Assembly: GCA_026702845.1 (NCBI GenBank)
Contig: JADCLS010000005.1
Location: 296,420 to 360,419, forward strand
Direction of reading: 5' to 3'
From: Candidatus Heimdallarchaeota archaeon
GTDB lineage: Archaea > Asgardarchaeota > Heimdallarchaeia > Heimdallarchaeales > Kariarchaeaceae
Length of the DNA stretch: 64,000 bases
This document shows, piece by piece, positions 16,863 to 27,013 of this stretch. A program made the translations under genes and the position numbers. The notes beneath the pieces are model-generated. The model saw only the letters and a list, made by a program, of their open reading frames with translations. It was not told where the DNA came from and did not search any database. How positions within the stretch are numbered: the first letter of the stretch is position 1; the number at the start of each line of letters is the position of its first letter.

Positions 16863-17042
16863 AGTACTTCTTAACAATTCAATTTATTGCCTAGGTAAAC
16901 TAATTAACATATTATTGTTAGAAATATAATTTGTGCGCTTCATTATACGAAATATTCCAATTTTACGCAAAAAAAAAAGATAGAAAATAACCTTTAATAG
17001 GTTCCAAAGAATAAAGGGTTCTAAGCTTTAATAAGTGGTATT

Positions 17043-20000
17043 ATGAGAACTAAATTTTTAACTATAGTATTTTTTACTATTTTAGTATTCTCTCTTGTAC
17101 CTGTTGCCCAGGGAACAACCTCCAGGGAAGCAACACGTATAATTGAGACGCCCACTGTAAACGAGATAATGGAACAACCTAAATCTGATGTTCTTATCAA
17201 GTATGTGATTTTCGCAGATAATTCTGAGGAGTTTGCTACCCTCAAAACAATGGATACTCTGAGAACATACGAACATCTTGAGGCTGTTGTTGTCGCGTTA
17301 TCTGATGCTCAATTCAAACTGATTGATTATATCAAACCCCATAGAATATTTGAATTATCAGAATTTGAAAATATCAGAATTGATCCCATAGTTACATCAC
17401 CTGTCAGTGCCGGATTAGGACTAGATAATTCTCCTCTTGAGATGCAGTCCTTGGGTCTACCACAGATGTATGAACTTGGTTATAATGGTACTGGTGTCGT
17501 TATTGCCATCAATGATAATGGTATTGATACTAATCACTTGGCATTTCAGGATAAGATGGTGTTAAATGAGAACTTTAATACCCATCCAAGCGGTATAACA
17601 GGGTCAGTATGTAAGGATCATGGTACTCTAGTTGCAGGTACTGCTGCTGGATCTGGTGCTCTTTCCAATGGGACCATTGATCCTGATCTAAGAGGATCTG
17701 CATTTGGTGCTAAACTAGCTGGAGTTAATTTTGGTTGTCTTGAAGATGGTGGATTAGTAGGTGATTACCTAGCTGCATTTGACTATATTCTAGCAAATAA
17801 TGAAACTATTGATGTGGTTAACATGTCATGGGGTATATCTGGCAGCGCCTATTCTTACGAAGCCGTTATGGAAAAATGGCAAGCAGCAGGAATAATCCCC
17901 GTTTCATCCGCTGGAAATGATGGTCCAAATCCCAATACAGTATCAGGAGGTCCAGGTCTTGCCTATCCAACAATTACTGTTGGTGCTTCTTGTATACTTG
18001 CACAGGGTGACTCACCTCAAGGATTTGATTGTGTAGCACCTCCAGGATCAACCTATGGTCTTGCTGACTTCTCATCCAAGGGTTATGGTGCTGGATACAA
18101 TTTCAAACCAGACATCACCGCACCGGGTTATAATATGATTTCACCAGCTAAGGGTGGTGGATATGATAACTGGGACGGTACTTCTGCTGCTAGCCCCATT
18201 GCCGCAGGAGCTATTGCAACTTTGATTTCTGCCCTAAAAGCAAACGATATTCCCTATAATCTTGGATTGATCAAGGCAGTAATCATGAATAATGCTACTG
18301 GATTCTCTGGTTTTAGTGAACTAGATATAGGTAAAGGAAATCCCAATATCTACAAGAGCTGGATGAATGTTCAAAATGCAGAGAGAGGCACTGATGGAGT
18401 ACCGATGGCTGTTGATATGTCTCCAAGATTAGGTACAGCACCTGTTTCTGTCTTTCGCAATGTTTTCAAGGATATTACCTTGAAAATCCCATTCACCCTA
18501 GTATCATCACATCCCAATCTAACTCAGGTCACATTCACTGGAAACCTTGGTGATATATTGACCTTTGATACAGATTCGTATGATACGGATAAATATTCAC
18601 AGAAGGCTTTCTTAAAAGTAAACACCATTGGTGTCGAATCTGGAACATATTCTGGAAAAGTTGTGCTTTCCGTGGGAAGTAAGGCTAAAGTATCTGCTAC
18701 CTACTCCATAAGTGTTGGTGCAGCAGCCAAAGCAAAAGTACTCCTTGATCTTCGTCATACTTCATGGGATTCTACCGGAGCTGATGTGATTGGTGGAACT
18801 AATATCGGAGAGATGATTGATCTAGCCAATGACAAGCGTATTTGGGTACAGGAGTACTATGATGTGATCACTCCTGAAATATTAGCTGATTTTGATGTTC
18901 TATGGCTCCCAGATCCTTCAGAACGTGAGTATCCATTTGAAACACTAGGTATTGCCGAAAGATTCCTAGAAACTGAGGTCTCTGCTATAGAAGATTTCGT
19001 CATGGATGGAGGTTCTTTATTTGTTGATTTCAACGGTGCACTAGATGATGGAGATGAATTCGGCTACTCTGGAACTAATGCAACTGAGATTAACAGAGTA
19101 ATCTCAAAATTTGGTATTACAACCAATATTGCAGCTGTTCCAACACCCGGAGCTCCCTTTGTAGGAACCCTCAATAACATAACTGGTATTGTAGGTGGGG
19201 CCACCCGATTGACCCATTTCGGTAACTATCTACAGGTCAGCGGTGGTGCACAATCTGTTGCAGAGTATGATGGTAAAACATTTACTGCAATCCATGATAT
19301 ACTTGGTGGAGGTAGAGTACTAGTTGCTTCAACTAACTTCTGGATGGATAATTCTGGAGTACAGGGGCTGTATGCAGCCAAAGAAGGAGATAAAATAGTG
19401 AGTTCAAATACATGGGATTGGCTAACAGCTACTACTCAGGTGAAGTATGTCTCTGGTGATGTGACAGCAACCAAGATTAGTGGATCTTTCCAGGTTCTTG
19501 TTGATGGAACACCAATCTCATCTACACCTACTGTTAAGAGATTAGGAAATGAGCTTTTAGCTGTACAGAGTATTACACCAACTGCGGGTTCAGATGATAC
19601 TTGGGAATTTGAATATGATATTACCGAGGATGGACAACACTTTTTACAAGTTGCTTATGCTGCTGGTAGTTACTTTGATTATGCTGCTTGGCAGGCTGTG
19701 GTTGACAATACTGGTCCTGTAATCACTCCCCATGAGGAGAATCCTGAGAATGCAGTAATTGAGAGAACTAGTATGACCATACTGAAGTTTGATGCTGCTG
19801 ATTCTATTTCTGAGTTGTCAAAATCAGACTTTACCATCGTTCTTGATGGAGAGGATCTGACTGATCTCAGAATTCATTCCTACCGTGATATGGTCCTAAT
19901 AGTGGCCCTTTCGGAGAGCTTAATGGATGATGATGATGCTCATGAATATGAACTTGAACTCAGTGCAGTGGACGACAATAATAATGTAGGTAGACTTACC

Positions 20001-20126
20001 TATCACTTCAAGTTTGGTGATCCTAATGCTGTACCTTCAACTTCAGATGCAGCAACCACTCCATTCAATGCATTCTTTGCCTTCCTTGCTTTATTTGCAA
20101 TCCCCATCATTAGAAGGAAAAACTAA
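17043..20126 (+). CDS. surface subtilisin-like serine protease (S8), copy 1
   Basis: A 1027-residue exported protease. Signal peptide at residues 1-24. A pro-region (about 50-120) precedes the S8 domain with an intact catalytic triad: Asp158 (AINDNGID, where the usual DTG reads DNG), His193 (KDHGTLVAG) and Ser381 (DGTSAASP). The oxyanion Asn region is SAGNDGPNPN. After the protease come a beta domain and an alpha/beta domain beginning KVLLDLRHTSWDS (about 570-780) that looks like a DUF4350/amidotransferase-like fold, then an Ig-like module, and a C-terminal anchor (TPFNAFF..., hydrophobic, IIRRKN). The next gene, 25 bases on, is a paralogue with the same layout. Likely digests proteins at the cell surface. 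Confidence 0.93.
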   Translation: MRTKFLTIVFFTILVFSLVPVAQGTTSREATRIIETPTVNEIMEQPKSDVLIKYVIFADNSEEFATLKTMDTLRTYEHLEAVVVALSDAQFKLIDYIKPHRIFELSEFENIRIDPIVTSPVSAGLGLDNSPLEMQSLGLPQMYELGYNGTGVVIAINDNGIDTNHLAFQDKMVLNENFNTHPSGITGSVCKDHGTLVAGTAAGSGALSNGTIDPDLRGSAFGAKLAGVNFGCLEDGGLVGDYLAAFDYILANNETIDVVNMSWGISGSAYSYEAVMEKWQAAGIIPVSSAGNDGPNPNTVSGGPGLAYPTITVGASCILAQGDSPQGFDCVAPPGSTYGLADFSSKGYGAGYNFKPDITAPGYNMISPAKGGGYDNWDGTSAASPIAAGAIATLISALKANDIPYNLGLIKAVIMNNATGFSGFSELDIGKGNPNIYKSWMNVQNAERGTDGVPMAVDMSPRLGTAPVSVFRNVFKDITLKIPFTLVSSHPNLTQVTFTGNLGDILTFDTDSYDTDKYSQKAFLKVNTIGVESGTYSGKVVLSVGSKAKVSATYSISVGAAAKAKVLLDLRHTSWDSTGADVIGGTNIGEMIDLANDKRIWVQEYYDVITPEILADFDVLWLPDPSEREYPFETLGIAERFLETEVSAIEDFVMDGGSLFVDFNGALDDGDEFGYSGTNATEINRVISKFGITTNIAAVPTPGAPFVGTLNNITGIVGGATRLTHFGNYLQVSGGAQSVAEYDGKTFTAIHDILGGGRVLVASTNFWMDNSGVQGLYAAKEGDKIVSSNTWDWLTATTQVKYVSGDVTATKISGSFQVLVDGTPISSTPTVKRLGNELLAVQSITPTAGSDDTWEFEYDITEDGQHFLQVAYAAGSYFDYAAWQAVVDNTGPVITPHEENPENAVIERTSMTILKFDAADSISELSKSDFTIVLDGEDLTDLRIHSYRDMVLIVALSESLMDDDDAHEYELELSAVDDNNNVGRLTYHFKFGDPNAVPSTSDAATTPFNAFFAFLALFAIPIIRRKN

Positions 20127-20151
20127 AGTAAATCATCATCGAATCTAAATA

Positions 20152-23037
20152 TTGTATTTATCTACATTTTTTAATCATAAATATCGTGTTCATTATGTGC
20201 AGATAAGGAGTCTTGTACTTGGCATATTGCTTTTGGTATCGATTACACCATATCATATCTCTTCTTCGATAGATGATGATACATTCCAAGATAATATTTC
20301 TCTTTCAAATACAAGTCTCCGATACAATTTACCTGCAGAAATATCAGATACAACGGACAGTATAGAATCAATACATGCGATTATTGGACTTGATAAATTA
20401 CATGCCATGCAATACTTTGGTCAGGATGTGACTGTTGCAGTTATTGATACTGGTGTTAAGAGCACCCATGAAGTATTTGAACATACAAATATTCTATATC
20501 AAAAATCATTTGTGACTAAGAATAATGGATATCCAGATGATGAAAATGCTGTTGATGTACATGGACATGGTACTGGTACTTCTTCTATCGTGTTAGGCAA
20601 TTCTACTACCTATACTGGTGCAGCACCCGCAGCCAATCTCGTCAATGCAAAAATTTATGGTGGTGGCGTTATTACTTCCAAGGGTTTGATTGCAGCACTA
20701 GATTGGGTTAGTTCCCTGAGTGAGGTGGATATCATCTCCATTTCTCTCTCAGAACCTGAAGAAGGAATAACAGAGGATGATCTGGAGGAAGCTGTACGAA
20801 TTGCTGAGAGTAGAGGTAAAATAATATTCAATTCTGCAGGAAATCTAGGCAAATCAGCGACGAGTATCAACTATTTTACTATAGGTTCTCCCTCCGCTTC
20901 TCCTCAAACTATCACCATAGGAGCGACATCAACTGCCACTACTATGGCCTATTACAGCTCAAATGGACCCACCACAGGATGGGAGGCCAAGCCAGATCTC
21001 GTTGCCCCCGGGACGGATATTGAGATGGCCTCACTTACTGGATACAGAGACAATGATGGTACTTCATTTTCAACACCTCTTGTTGCTGGAGCAACTGCTG
21101 CTTTACTCTCTGCTTTACGAGCTAATGGAATTGATGACAATCCAGGTATGGTGAAAGCTCTTTTGGGATTAGGTGCAAAAGATCTTGGATACAACTGGGC
21201 CATGCAAGGTAATGGGTTAGTCAATGTGAGTAGGAGTTTAGAGCTTGCTTTAGAGCAAAGAAATGAATATAATTTAGCATTTCCATCAACTATCCCATTC
21301 ATTAAACGCAAGGTGTTACCTGCTGGAGAACAGTTGGATACAAAAATTACTTTGAGTAGCAGTATAATTGGCTCTTGGTCTATTCAGGAGATATCAGAGA
21401 ACTTGCAAGCGATAGTTCTATCTGATCCTATCCAAGTTGAGTTTCAGGACCATTACTCTCAGGTAATGACCCTCAGATTAGCTCCATCTCTGAATACTCC
21501 ATCAGGGGATATAATGGGCTGGATTGACCTCATTGGTCCTGGAGGAATAGTACAACGGGTGAATGTTGATCTGAGTATTACAGCACCTGCAAGGGCAAGA
21601 ATGCTCATTGATCTTGCTCACACTCCCTGGGATAGTATCTACTCATCCTCCCATGCTAGACTGGAACGGATTTTTGGTCAGGATCTCACACCCATACTCA
21701 CTCAGTTAGATCAACAAAATATTTTCTATACTGAATTTCTCACTGGAGATCTAACTCCAGAATTACTGGAGTATTATGATATACTCTGGATGCCTAGTGC
21801 CTTTTCAGTACCGGATACATATTATATTGATCATGATATCAATAGAGATACTCTATTGCGTCCTCATGAGCTGTTTTCCATTCAGACCTTTATCCAAAAG
21901 GGAGGTCATCTCATCCTCGATATCGAAGGAGTAAGCAATTATGAGGGAGATTATGGTCCTGTAATAACTGATACCGCATCTGCCCTTTCGATCTTAAATA
22001 TGTTAGGTGTATCTCTGACAAGCTTATCAGATGATGTATCCACGGATACAGCGAATGCAGTGAATTCTTCATCTCTATTCAACAATATTTCCAGTATCAC
22101 ATCACTTTCAGGATCTAATGCTCTGGAATCTGGGTTCAGTATTATGGAGAACGTCAATGGCGATCCTGCACAGATAGGGATGTATGGTCCATCTGGGTCA
22201 AGAGTATTCATCTCTAACACTAGAAATTGGAGAACATCGGGTCAACCCTCGGAATATCTATCTCAGATTATCAGTTGGCTTATTGCTGAAGATGAGATTC
22301 AATCTATCGATTACTCCCAGGGAGATGGCTCAACAATTTTTTCTGTAACTATCGAGGGTATAACTCCATCTGATTTTGATATTCAAGTTTATGATGAAGA
22401 ACAGAGTTATAATATCATCAATTTAAGCTTTGAAAATGAATCTGTCATTGTAGAAACAACCAAAATCAGCAACAAAAGAGTAACTCTAGACTTGAGCTTT
22501 GGTACTGCATACCTCACCTACAATATGTACATTGATGATCTTGATGCGTATATTAATTTTGATGATCATGAAATTGATGTCGAGGAGTTATATCAGGCAC
22601 TACATGAAGGGTTCGTTACATGGAAGGTGGATGTTAAAGATTACGAACCATTCTTCAAATACCAAGTATATACAGAAATTGAGGGGATATTCTCATCTTT
22701 TGTTGATTGGAGTTTTACCAAGAGCACCCAAGTGCAGAATATGGGGTATTTGCAGTATTCTCTCTCTCCAACCCTGCTACAAAGTTATGATAAAGATCAA
22801 CTTATGGATTTGGTCAATCAAAGTGTTTTTGCAGCCACCATTTATATTTCACAGGCAATGGGAAGAATAATCGAATATCAGATCAATATCAAACTTATTG
22901 GTGATTCTACAATCAATACCTCTCTGAATGAAACAGATACTACTTCCTTTATCGTTCAGACGTCTGATACATCATTGAATTTGTATTTAACCAATTTTGC
23001 ATTGTTAATTATTGTTTGGAAACGAAAAAAGCATTAA
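20152..23037 (+). CDS. surface subtilisin-like serine protease (S8), copy 2
   Basis: A 961-residue paralogue of the gene just upstream. The listed start is TTG at 20152, but the GTG at 20197 gives a cleaner signal peptide (VQIRSLVLGILLLVSITPY). The catalytic triad is Asp99 (AVIDTGVK), His139 (VHGHGTGTSS) and Ser305 (DGTSFSTP), with SAGNLG as the oxyanion region. As in copy 1, the protease is followed by a beta domain, then an alpha/beta domain beginning ARMLIDLAHTPWDS, then beta modules and a C-terminal hydrophobic helix ending WKRKKH. Copy 1 and copy 2 are clearly diverged, so the duplication is old. The gene ends overlapping the last four bases of the convergent tldE-like gene. Confidence 0.9.
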   Translation: MYLSTFFNHKYRVHYVQIRSLVLGILLLVSITPYHISSSIDDDTFQDNISLSNTSLRYNLPAEISDTTDSIESIHAIIGLDKLHAMQYFGQDVTVAVIDTGVKSTHEVFEHTNILYQKSFVTKNNGYPDDENAVDVHGHGTGTSSIVLGNSTTYTGAAPAANLVNAKIYGGGVITSKGLIAALDWVSSLSEVDIISISLSEPEEGITEDDLEEAVRIAESRGKIIFNSAGNLGKSATSINYFTIGSPSASPQTITIGATSTATTMAYYSSNGPTTGWEAKPDLVAPGTDIEMASLTGYRDNDGTSFSTPLVAGATAALLSALRANGIDDNPGMVKALLGLGAKDLGYNWAMQGNGLVNVSRSLELALEQRNEYNLAFPSTIPFIKRKVLPAGEQLDTKITLSSSIIGSWSIQEISENLQAIVLSDPIQVEFQDHYSQVMTLRLAPSLNTPSGDIMGWIDLIGPGGIVQRVNVDLSITAPARARMLIDLAHTPWDSIYSSSHARLERIFGQDLTPILTQLDQQNIFYTEFLTGDLTPELLEYYDILWMPSAFSVPDTYYIDHDINRDTLLRPHELFSIQTFIQKGGHLILDIEGVSNYEGDYGPVITDTASALSILNMLGVSLTSLSDDVSTDTANAVNSSSLFNNISSITSLSGSNALESGFSIMENVNGDPAQIGMYGPSGSRVFISNTRNWRTSGQPSEYLSQIISWLIAEDEIQSIDYSQGDGSTIFSVTIEGITPSDFDIQVYDEEQSYNIINLSFENESVIVETTKISNKRVTLDLSFGTAYLTYNMYIDDLDAYINFDDHEIDVEELYQALHEGFVTWKVDVKDYEPFFKYQVYTEIEGIFSSFVDWSFTKSTQVQNMGYLQYSLSPTLLQSYDKDQLMDLVNQSVFAATIYISQAMGRIIEYQINIKLIGDSTINTSLNETDTTSFIVQTSDTSLNLYLTNFALLIIVWKRKKH

Positions 23038-24407
23038 TGTTTGCCTTTAGATGAAAAATTGAAGCTATTTACTTTTATTGATGGGAGTTTTCCAGCAAGT
23101 CCTATCAAATTACCATAGGTAGAGTGAAGTTTCATCTTCAGATTGTTAGCTGGCTCAGCATCTTTGAAGATGGAAAAGAGAGTATCCGTAAATCTCATGT
23201 TTTTGAGAGATCCAACAATTTCTCCATTTTCTATCTTGAATAGTCCATCCTTGGTTAATCCAGTAATACTAGCTTCCGGCATATTCACAAAGTTTGAATA
23301 CCAGAGATTATTCACATAGACACCATTATCTATGGATGCTATGAGCTCTTCCTCGCTTTTGTTACCTGCATCAAAGGATGGGGCCCTGAAAAAGGCAAAT
23401 CCACCAACACTTTTTCCATTGGTCTCTACTCCCAATTTCTTGGCATTTCTTCTGTTATAGGAATACTCCTTCACAATCCCTTGATCGATGTATCTCACAT
23501 CAGGTGAAGGTTCTCCATCAGTATCAAACTTCTGTGATGAAAAATGTGTAGGATCTGCAGTCGCATCTGTGATACTGATCTGTTTATCAAACACCTGTTC
23601 TCCCATTTTATCCTTGAATGGTGATTGATGATTGATTAACATCGAAGATGATGTGGCCATACCTATATGAAACATCAACTCCATCAGTGCAGAATGCCCG
23701 AGTATGGAAGGATAGGCACCTACATCTAGCTCTTTCTGGTCCAATCCGCGTACAGCATTTTCTGCCACACGAGCACCTACATCATTTATCTCAAGATCTT
23801 GTAAGGTCAATCCAGCGATGGAATCTGATGATCTACTCTCATTCTCACCAATCCTGGCTGCGACATTAACAATTCCGGATATTGTGGATCCCTCTGTTCT
23901 TGCCTCTACATCAAAAGTATTGAGCATCAGTGTTCTGTTGGCAATATAATTGATGCTCCCTGCAACTGCTGCAATTTTTGTATCAGCTTGCTCTGCACTA
24001 TCAATGACAGATTTAATGGCAGCACTAATATCATCAGGAGAGTACTCTATGATTGATCGATCCAGATCAATATATCTCGGTTGCTCTTCAACAAATCCAG
24101 GAAATTCAGGATCAGGTGCAGAATATCTGACAAGCATCAGAGCATCTTGAATCATCTGATCTAATTTATCTTGATTTGCTGCTGTTCCACCATAAATACC
24201 CACTTGAGATCCAATTTGCGTTCTTAAATTGAAACTCAAAGAATTTCTCATGGTATTCTGGGTTATATGACCCTCACCATATCGAGTAGCAATGTTTTCA
24301 GTGCTTGATACTATAACCTCAGCTTGATCAGCACCATGCTTCTTTGCCAGGGAAAGGATTGAGCTGGCTTTTTCTTGCATTCTATCAAATTCATGTACAT
24401 TTACCAT
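23034..24407 (-). CDS. tldE: TldE/PmbA-like subunit of TldD/TldE protease
   Basis: The open frame begins at GTG 24416, but the ATG at 24407 is preceded by GAGGTGA at good spacing and gives a 457-residue protein, so I use it. The sequence has the PmbA/TldE features: N-terminal ADQAEVIVSSTENIATRYG, central DPTHFSSQKFDTDGEPSPD and a C-terminal region with ASITGLTKDGLFKIENGEIVG. It lacks the HExxxH zinc site that its partner has, as expected. TldD/TldE form a heterodimer that cuts unfolded or leader peptides. It lies directly after tldD, which it follows with about ten bases. Confidence 0.92.
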   Translation of the reverse strand: MVNVHEFDRMQEKASSILSLAKKHGADQAEVIVSSTENIATRYGEGHITQNTMRNSLSFNLRTQIGSQVGIYGGTAANQDKLDQMIQDALMLVRYSAPDPEFPGFVEEQPRYIDLDRSIIEYSPDDISAAIKSVIDSAEQADTKIAAVAGSINYIANRTLMLNTFDVEARTEGSTISGIVNVAARIGENESRSSDSIAGLTLQDLEINDVGARVAENAVRGLDQKELDVGAYPSILGHSALMELMFHIGMATSSSMLINHQSPFKDKMGEQVFDKQISITDATADPTHFSSQKFDTDGEPSPDVRYIDQGIVKEYSYNRRNAKKLGVETNGKSVGGFAFFRAPSFDAGNKSEEELIASIDNGVYVNNLWYSNFVNMPEASITGLTKDGLFKIENGEIVGSLKNMRFTDTLFSIFKDAEPANNLKMKLHSTYGNLIGLAGKLPSIKVNSFNFSSKGKH

Positions 24408-24417
24408 ATCATTCACC

Positions 24418-25857
24418 TCAAGCTATTCCCATCTTCACGTTCTCGAATCTAGACCATGGTCCACCGTGAGTTACGTATCCGATTTGCATATTTGGGGCAC
24501 CTTTACCGCAATTAGGATGCCCATGTAATTCGTATTCGCGGGTCATTCCACTTAAATTATTCCAGAATTCAGGGGTGATACCTTGATATGAAATATTTTT
24601 TAACATATCAGTGATCTCCCCATTCTCTATTCTGTAGCCAATCTGAGTGGAGAATTGAAAATTCAAGCGTTTATCGTCTATTGAGTGGGATTTGTATCGT
24701 ATTCCATAAATCCCATCTTTTGTATCGGCTATGAGCTCATCAATATTCTTGAATCCATCTTTAGGTGCCTCTAAATTCATGGAATTCATTCGAATAATTG
24801 GAACATCATTGTAATCATCTGCACGTGAATTACCTGAAGAACGATTTAAGCCCAAAATAGATGCGTGTTCTCGATCAGATTGGTATCCTACAAAAATTCC
24901 TTCCTTCACAATGGGAACAGGTCTCGCAAGTACTCCCTCATCATCATATTTTAGATGCCCAAGAATACCTGGAATAGTTGGATCTTGTGTAATGTTCACC
25001 ATCTCATTACCATATTGTAATGAATTCAGGTGATTTGGAGTCATCCAGCTGGTACCTGCAAAGTCAGCTTCATAACCTAGTACTCTATCGAGTTCTGTTG
25101 GATGTCCTGTGGATTCGTGAATTTGTAGACCTAATTGCCAGGGATCTAGAATTAGTGCTCCTGTGAAATCCTTGGGACATCGTTTAGCTTTTGTTGCTAA
25201 GGCAATTGATTCATCCCTTACAACCTCTGCTTGGGTATTAAAATCAAATTCCTCGATCTTTTCCCAACCTCCTGTAACATTGATATCCATATCGCGATTT
25301 TGTGGCCCCTCAGGCCCCACCGCCACTGCATTGATATTGGCACCAATCATGAGAATACGTTGTTTGATATTGTTACCATCTGAAGAAAGTAGGTGCTGGT
25401 TGATGTTACGGGCATTATAGGAAGCAGTGGCATCTTTGACGAGATCAGCTCCAGTAAAACTTAGTTTATTTGCCTCTTCTACGATATTAGCCTTTTCTGC
25501 AAATTCCATATTAAAAGGGTCCTTATCGATCCTAACGCTGTATACATCGTTATACACCGGTTCTTCTGCTAACTCAACACGTTTTTGTCTAGGGGCCAAA
25601 GTACTGGATTTAGCAACTTTCAACGCCTGTGTTGCGGTGTTGAGAATACTAGTCTCAGAAAGATCATTAGTAGCTGCAAAACCCCATGCATTATTTGCAC
25701 GGATCCGCACTGCTACTCCCTCTGAAAAGGACCGATTGGAATTAAATGGTAAACCCATACGGTAGTTGATATTCTCTGATGTGATCTCAACAAATCTGAC
25801 TTGAATTAGCTGAGCTCCATCAATCTTAGAGAATATCTTTTCTGCGATATCTTCCAT
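24418..25857 (-). CDS. tldD: TldD metalloprotease subunit
   Basis: A 479-residue protein with the TldD signature: HESTGHPTELDRV with the zinc-binding HExxxH (His247, Glu248, His252), followed by the glycine-rich region and, at the C-terminus, GHPNCGKGAPNMQIGYVTHGG, the conserved TldD end that supplies a third ligand. Together with TldE it makes a barrel-shaped protease that degrades unfolded peptides or matures modified peptides. ATG start. First gene of the pair; the gene downstream is tldE. Confidence 0.95.
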   Translation of the reverse strand: MEDIAEKIFSKIDGAQLIQVRFVEITSENINYRMGLPFNSNRSFSEGVAVRIRANNAWGFAATNDLSETSILNTATQALKVAKSSTLAPRQKRVELAEEPVYNDVYSVRIDKDPFNMEFAEKANIVEEANKLSFTGADLVKDATASYNARNINQHLLSSDGNNIKQRILMIGANINAVAVGPEGPQNRDMDINVTGGWEKIEEFDFNTQAEVVRDESIALATKAKRCPKDFTGALILDPWQLGLQIHESTGHPTELDRVLGYEADFAGTSWMTPNHLNSLQYGNEMVNITQDPTIPGILGHLKYDDEGVLARPVPIVKEGIFVGYQSDREHASILGLNRSSGNSRADDYNDVPIIRMNSMNLEAPKDGFKNIDELIADTKDGIYGIRYKSHSIDDKRLNFQFSTQIGYRIENGEITDMLKNISYQGITPEFWNNLSGMTREYELHGHPNCGKGAPNMQIGYVTHGGPWSRFENVKMGIA

Positions 25858-26032
25858 GACTGACCACTATGTCTGAGATATAAAATTGTATGTACCAAGG
25901 AAATTTCAAGCTGTAAGATTGTGCATAGCAGTTATGCAAAATAGAATCGAATAATGCTTTAAAATGTTCAAGAATAGTGCCAATAGTACGCAAGTTTTTA
26001 AGTAACAAATACGGATATCCTATCGTTCAACC

Positions 26033-26980
26033 ATGGTATTTGATGAGCTTCTTGACGTTAGTGAGGAAAATAATGTTTTTGATTTCCTCAAGCCCACAAG
26101 AAAGAATTTGGATCCATTACTTGGACTAAATAATCGGCAAACCTATTTTAGCATCTTTATTTATAGCTTACAGATGATAATCGCCTATTTATTTCTCATC
26201 ACATTTTTATCTCTGGAGAATATCCACTGGGAAGTGCTTTTCCAGTACTTTTCTTTCTTCATCGGAATAGGGGCTTTTATAGATCAGATTGTCAATCCGG
26301 ATGAGAATTCTAAATTTGGGTATTACATCTTATTGGCAGTATATTATGTGATTTATAAAGTGGTGATATTTGGAGGTTTGATCTGGATAGTATTTGCAAT
26401 TATGGGGAAAACTTATGAGATTCATTTCCTATCTGAAAGCCTGCCTTTTCTAACAATATTTCTATTCTGGGCATTGGGTCAAAAAATTGGATTTTATTTC
26501 CAGCATCATAGGTTGTTACGAAAAGCGGAGGATATGGGATTTGATGCCTTAAATGACATCGATAAACTTAAAATTTTTCTCTATCAGGTAAATAGAAGAA
26601 GTTTTCTAAAGATGATCATCCAAGCTGGCAAGGCTAAATTCCATAATACAGAATTTCTTGATCTTTCATCACCAGAGGAGACTCAAAATTTCTCACGACT
26701 TGTGTATTTAGATATGAGCAAATTCCTCAAGTACCTCAAATTGAAGATACTTCCACAATCTAAGTATGTGACCTTTTCTCAGATCAAACAGATTGATTTC
26801 TCAAAAAATAAAATCGAGGAGTTCAGTACACATATATTTGATATCTTTCCCAATGTGGAGAAGATAGATCTGAGTGATAATAAAATCAAATCCATTTCTG
26901 ATAAACACAAGGAAATTATCATGCTTCTCAACCGTTCTGTCATCATCAACCTAGATGGTAATCCTGTTTTCACAGGTTGA
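26033..26980 (+). CDS. membrane protein with C-terminal leucine-rich repeats
   Basis: A 315-residue protein. Hydrophobic helices lie at about residues 42-60, 70-85, 97-125 and 135-150. The cytosolic remainder ends in a short leucine-rich repeat stretch (IKQIDFSKNKIEEFS, VEKIDLSDNKIKSIS, INLDGNP) with the LxxNxI spacing. The repeats are too few for a full LRR solenoid and may pair with another LRR surface; the next gene is also an LRR protein, 33 bases away, suggesting a functional pair. ATG start. Confidence 0.75.
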   Translation: MVFDELLDVSEENNVFDFLKPTRKNLDPLLGLNNRQTYFSIFIYSLQMIIAYLFLITFLSLENIHWEVLFQYFSFFIGIGAFIDQIVNPDENSKFGYYILLAVYYVIYKVVIFGGLIWIVFAIMGKTYEIHFLSESLPFLTIFLFWALGQKIGFYFQHHRLLRKAEDMGFDALNDIDKLKIFLYQVNRRSFLKMIIQAGKAKFHNTEFLDLSSPEETQNFSRLVYLDMSKFLKYLKLKILPQSKYVTFSQIKQIDFSKNKIEEFSTHIFDIFPNVEKIDLSDNKIKSISDKHKEIIMLLNRSVIINLDGNPVFTG

Positions 26981-27013
26981 TGTAATTAAATATATTAATA
27001 CCATATAAATTGA

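Noticed and set aside
25826..26008. 60-residue open frame on the minus strand upstream of tldD
   Set aside because: It overlaps the tldD start in another frame, and its composition is that of AT-rich intergenic DNA.
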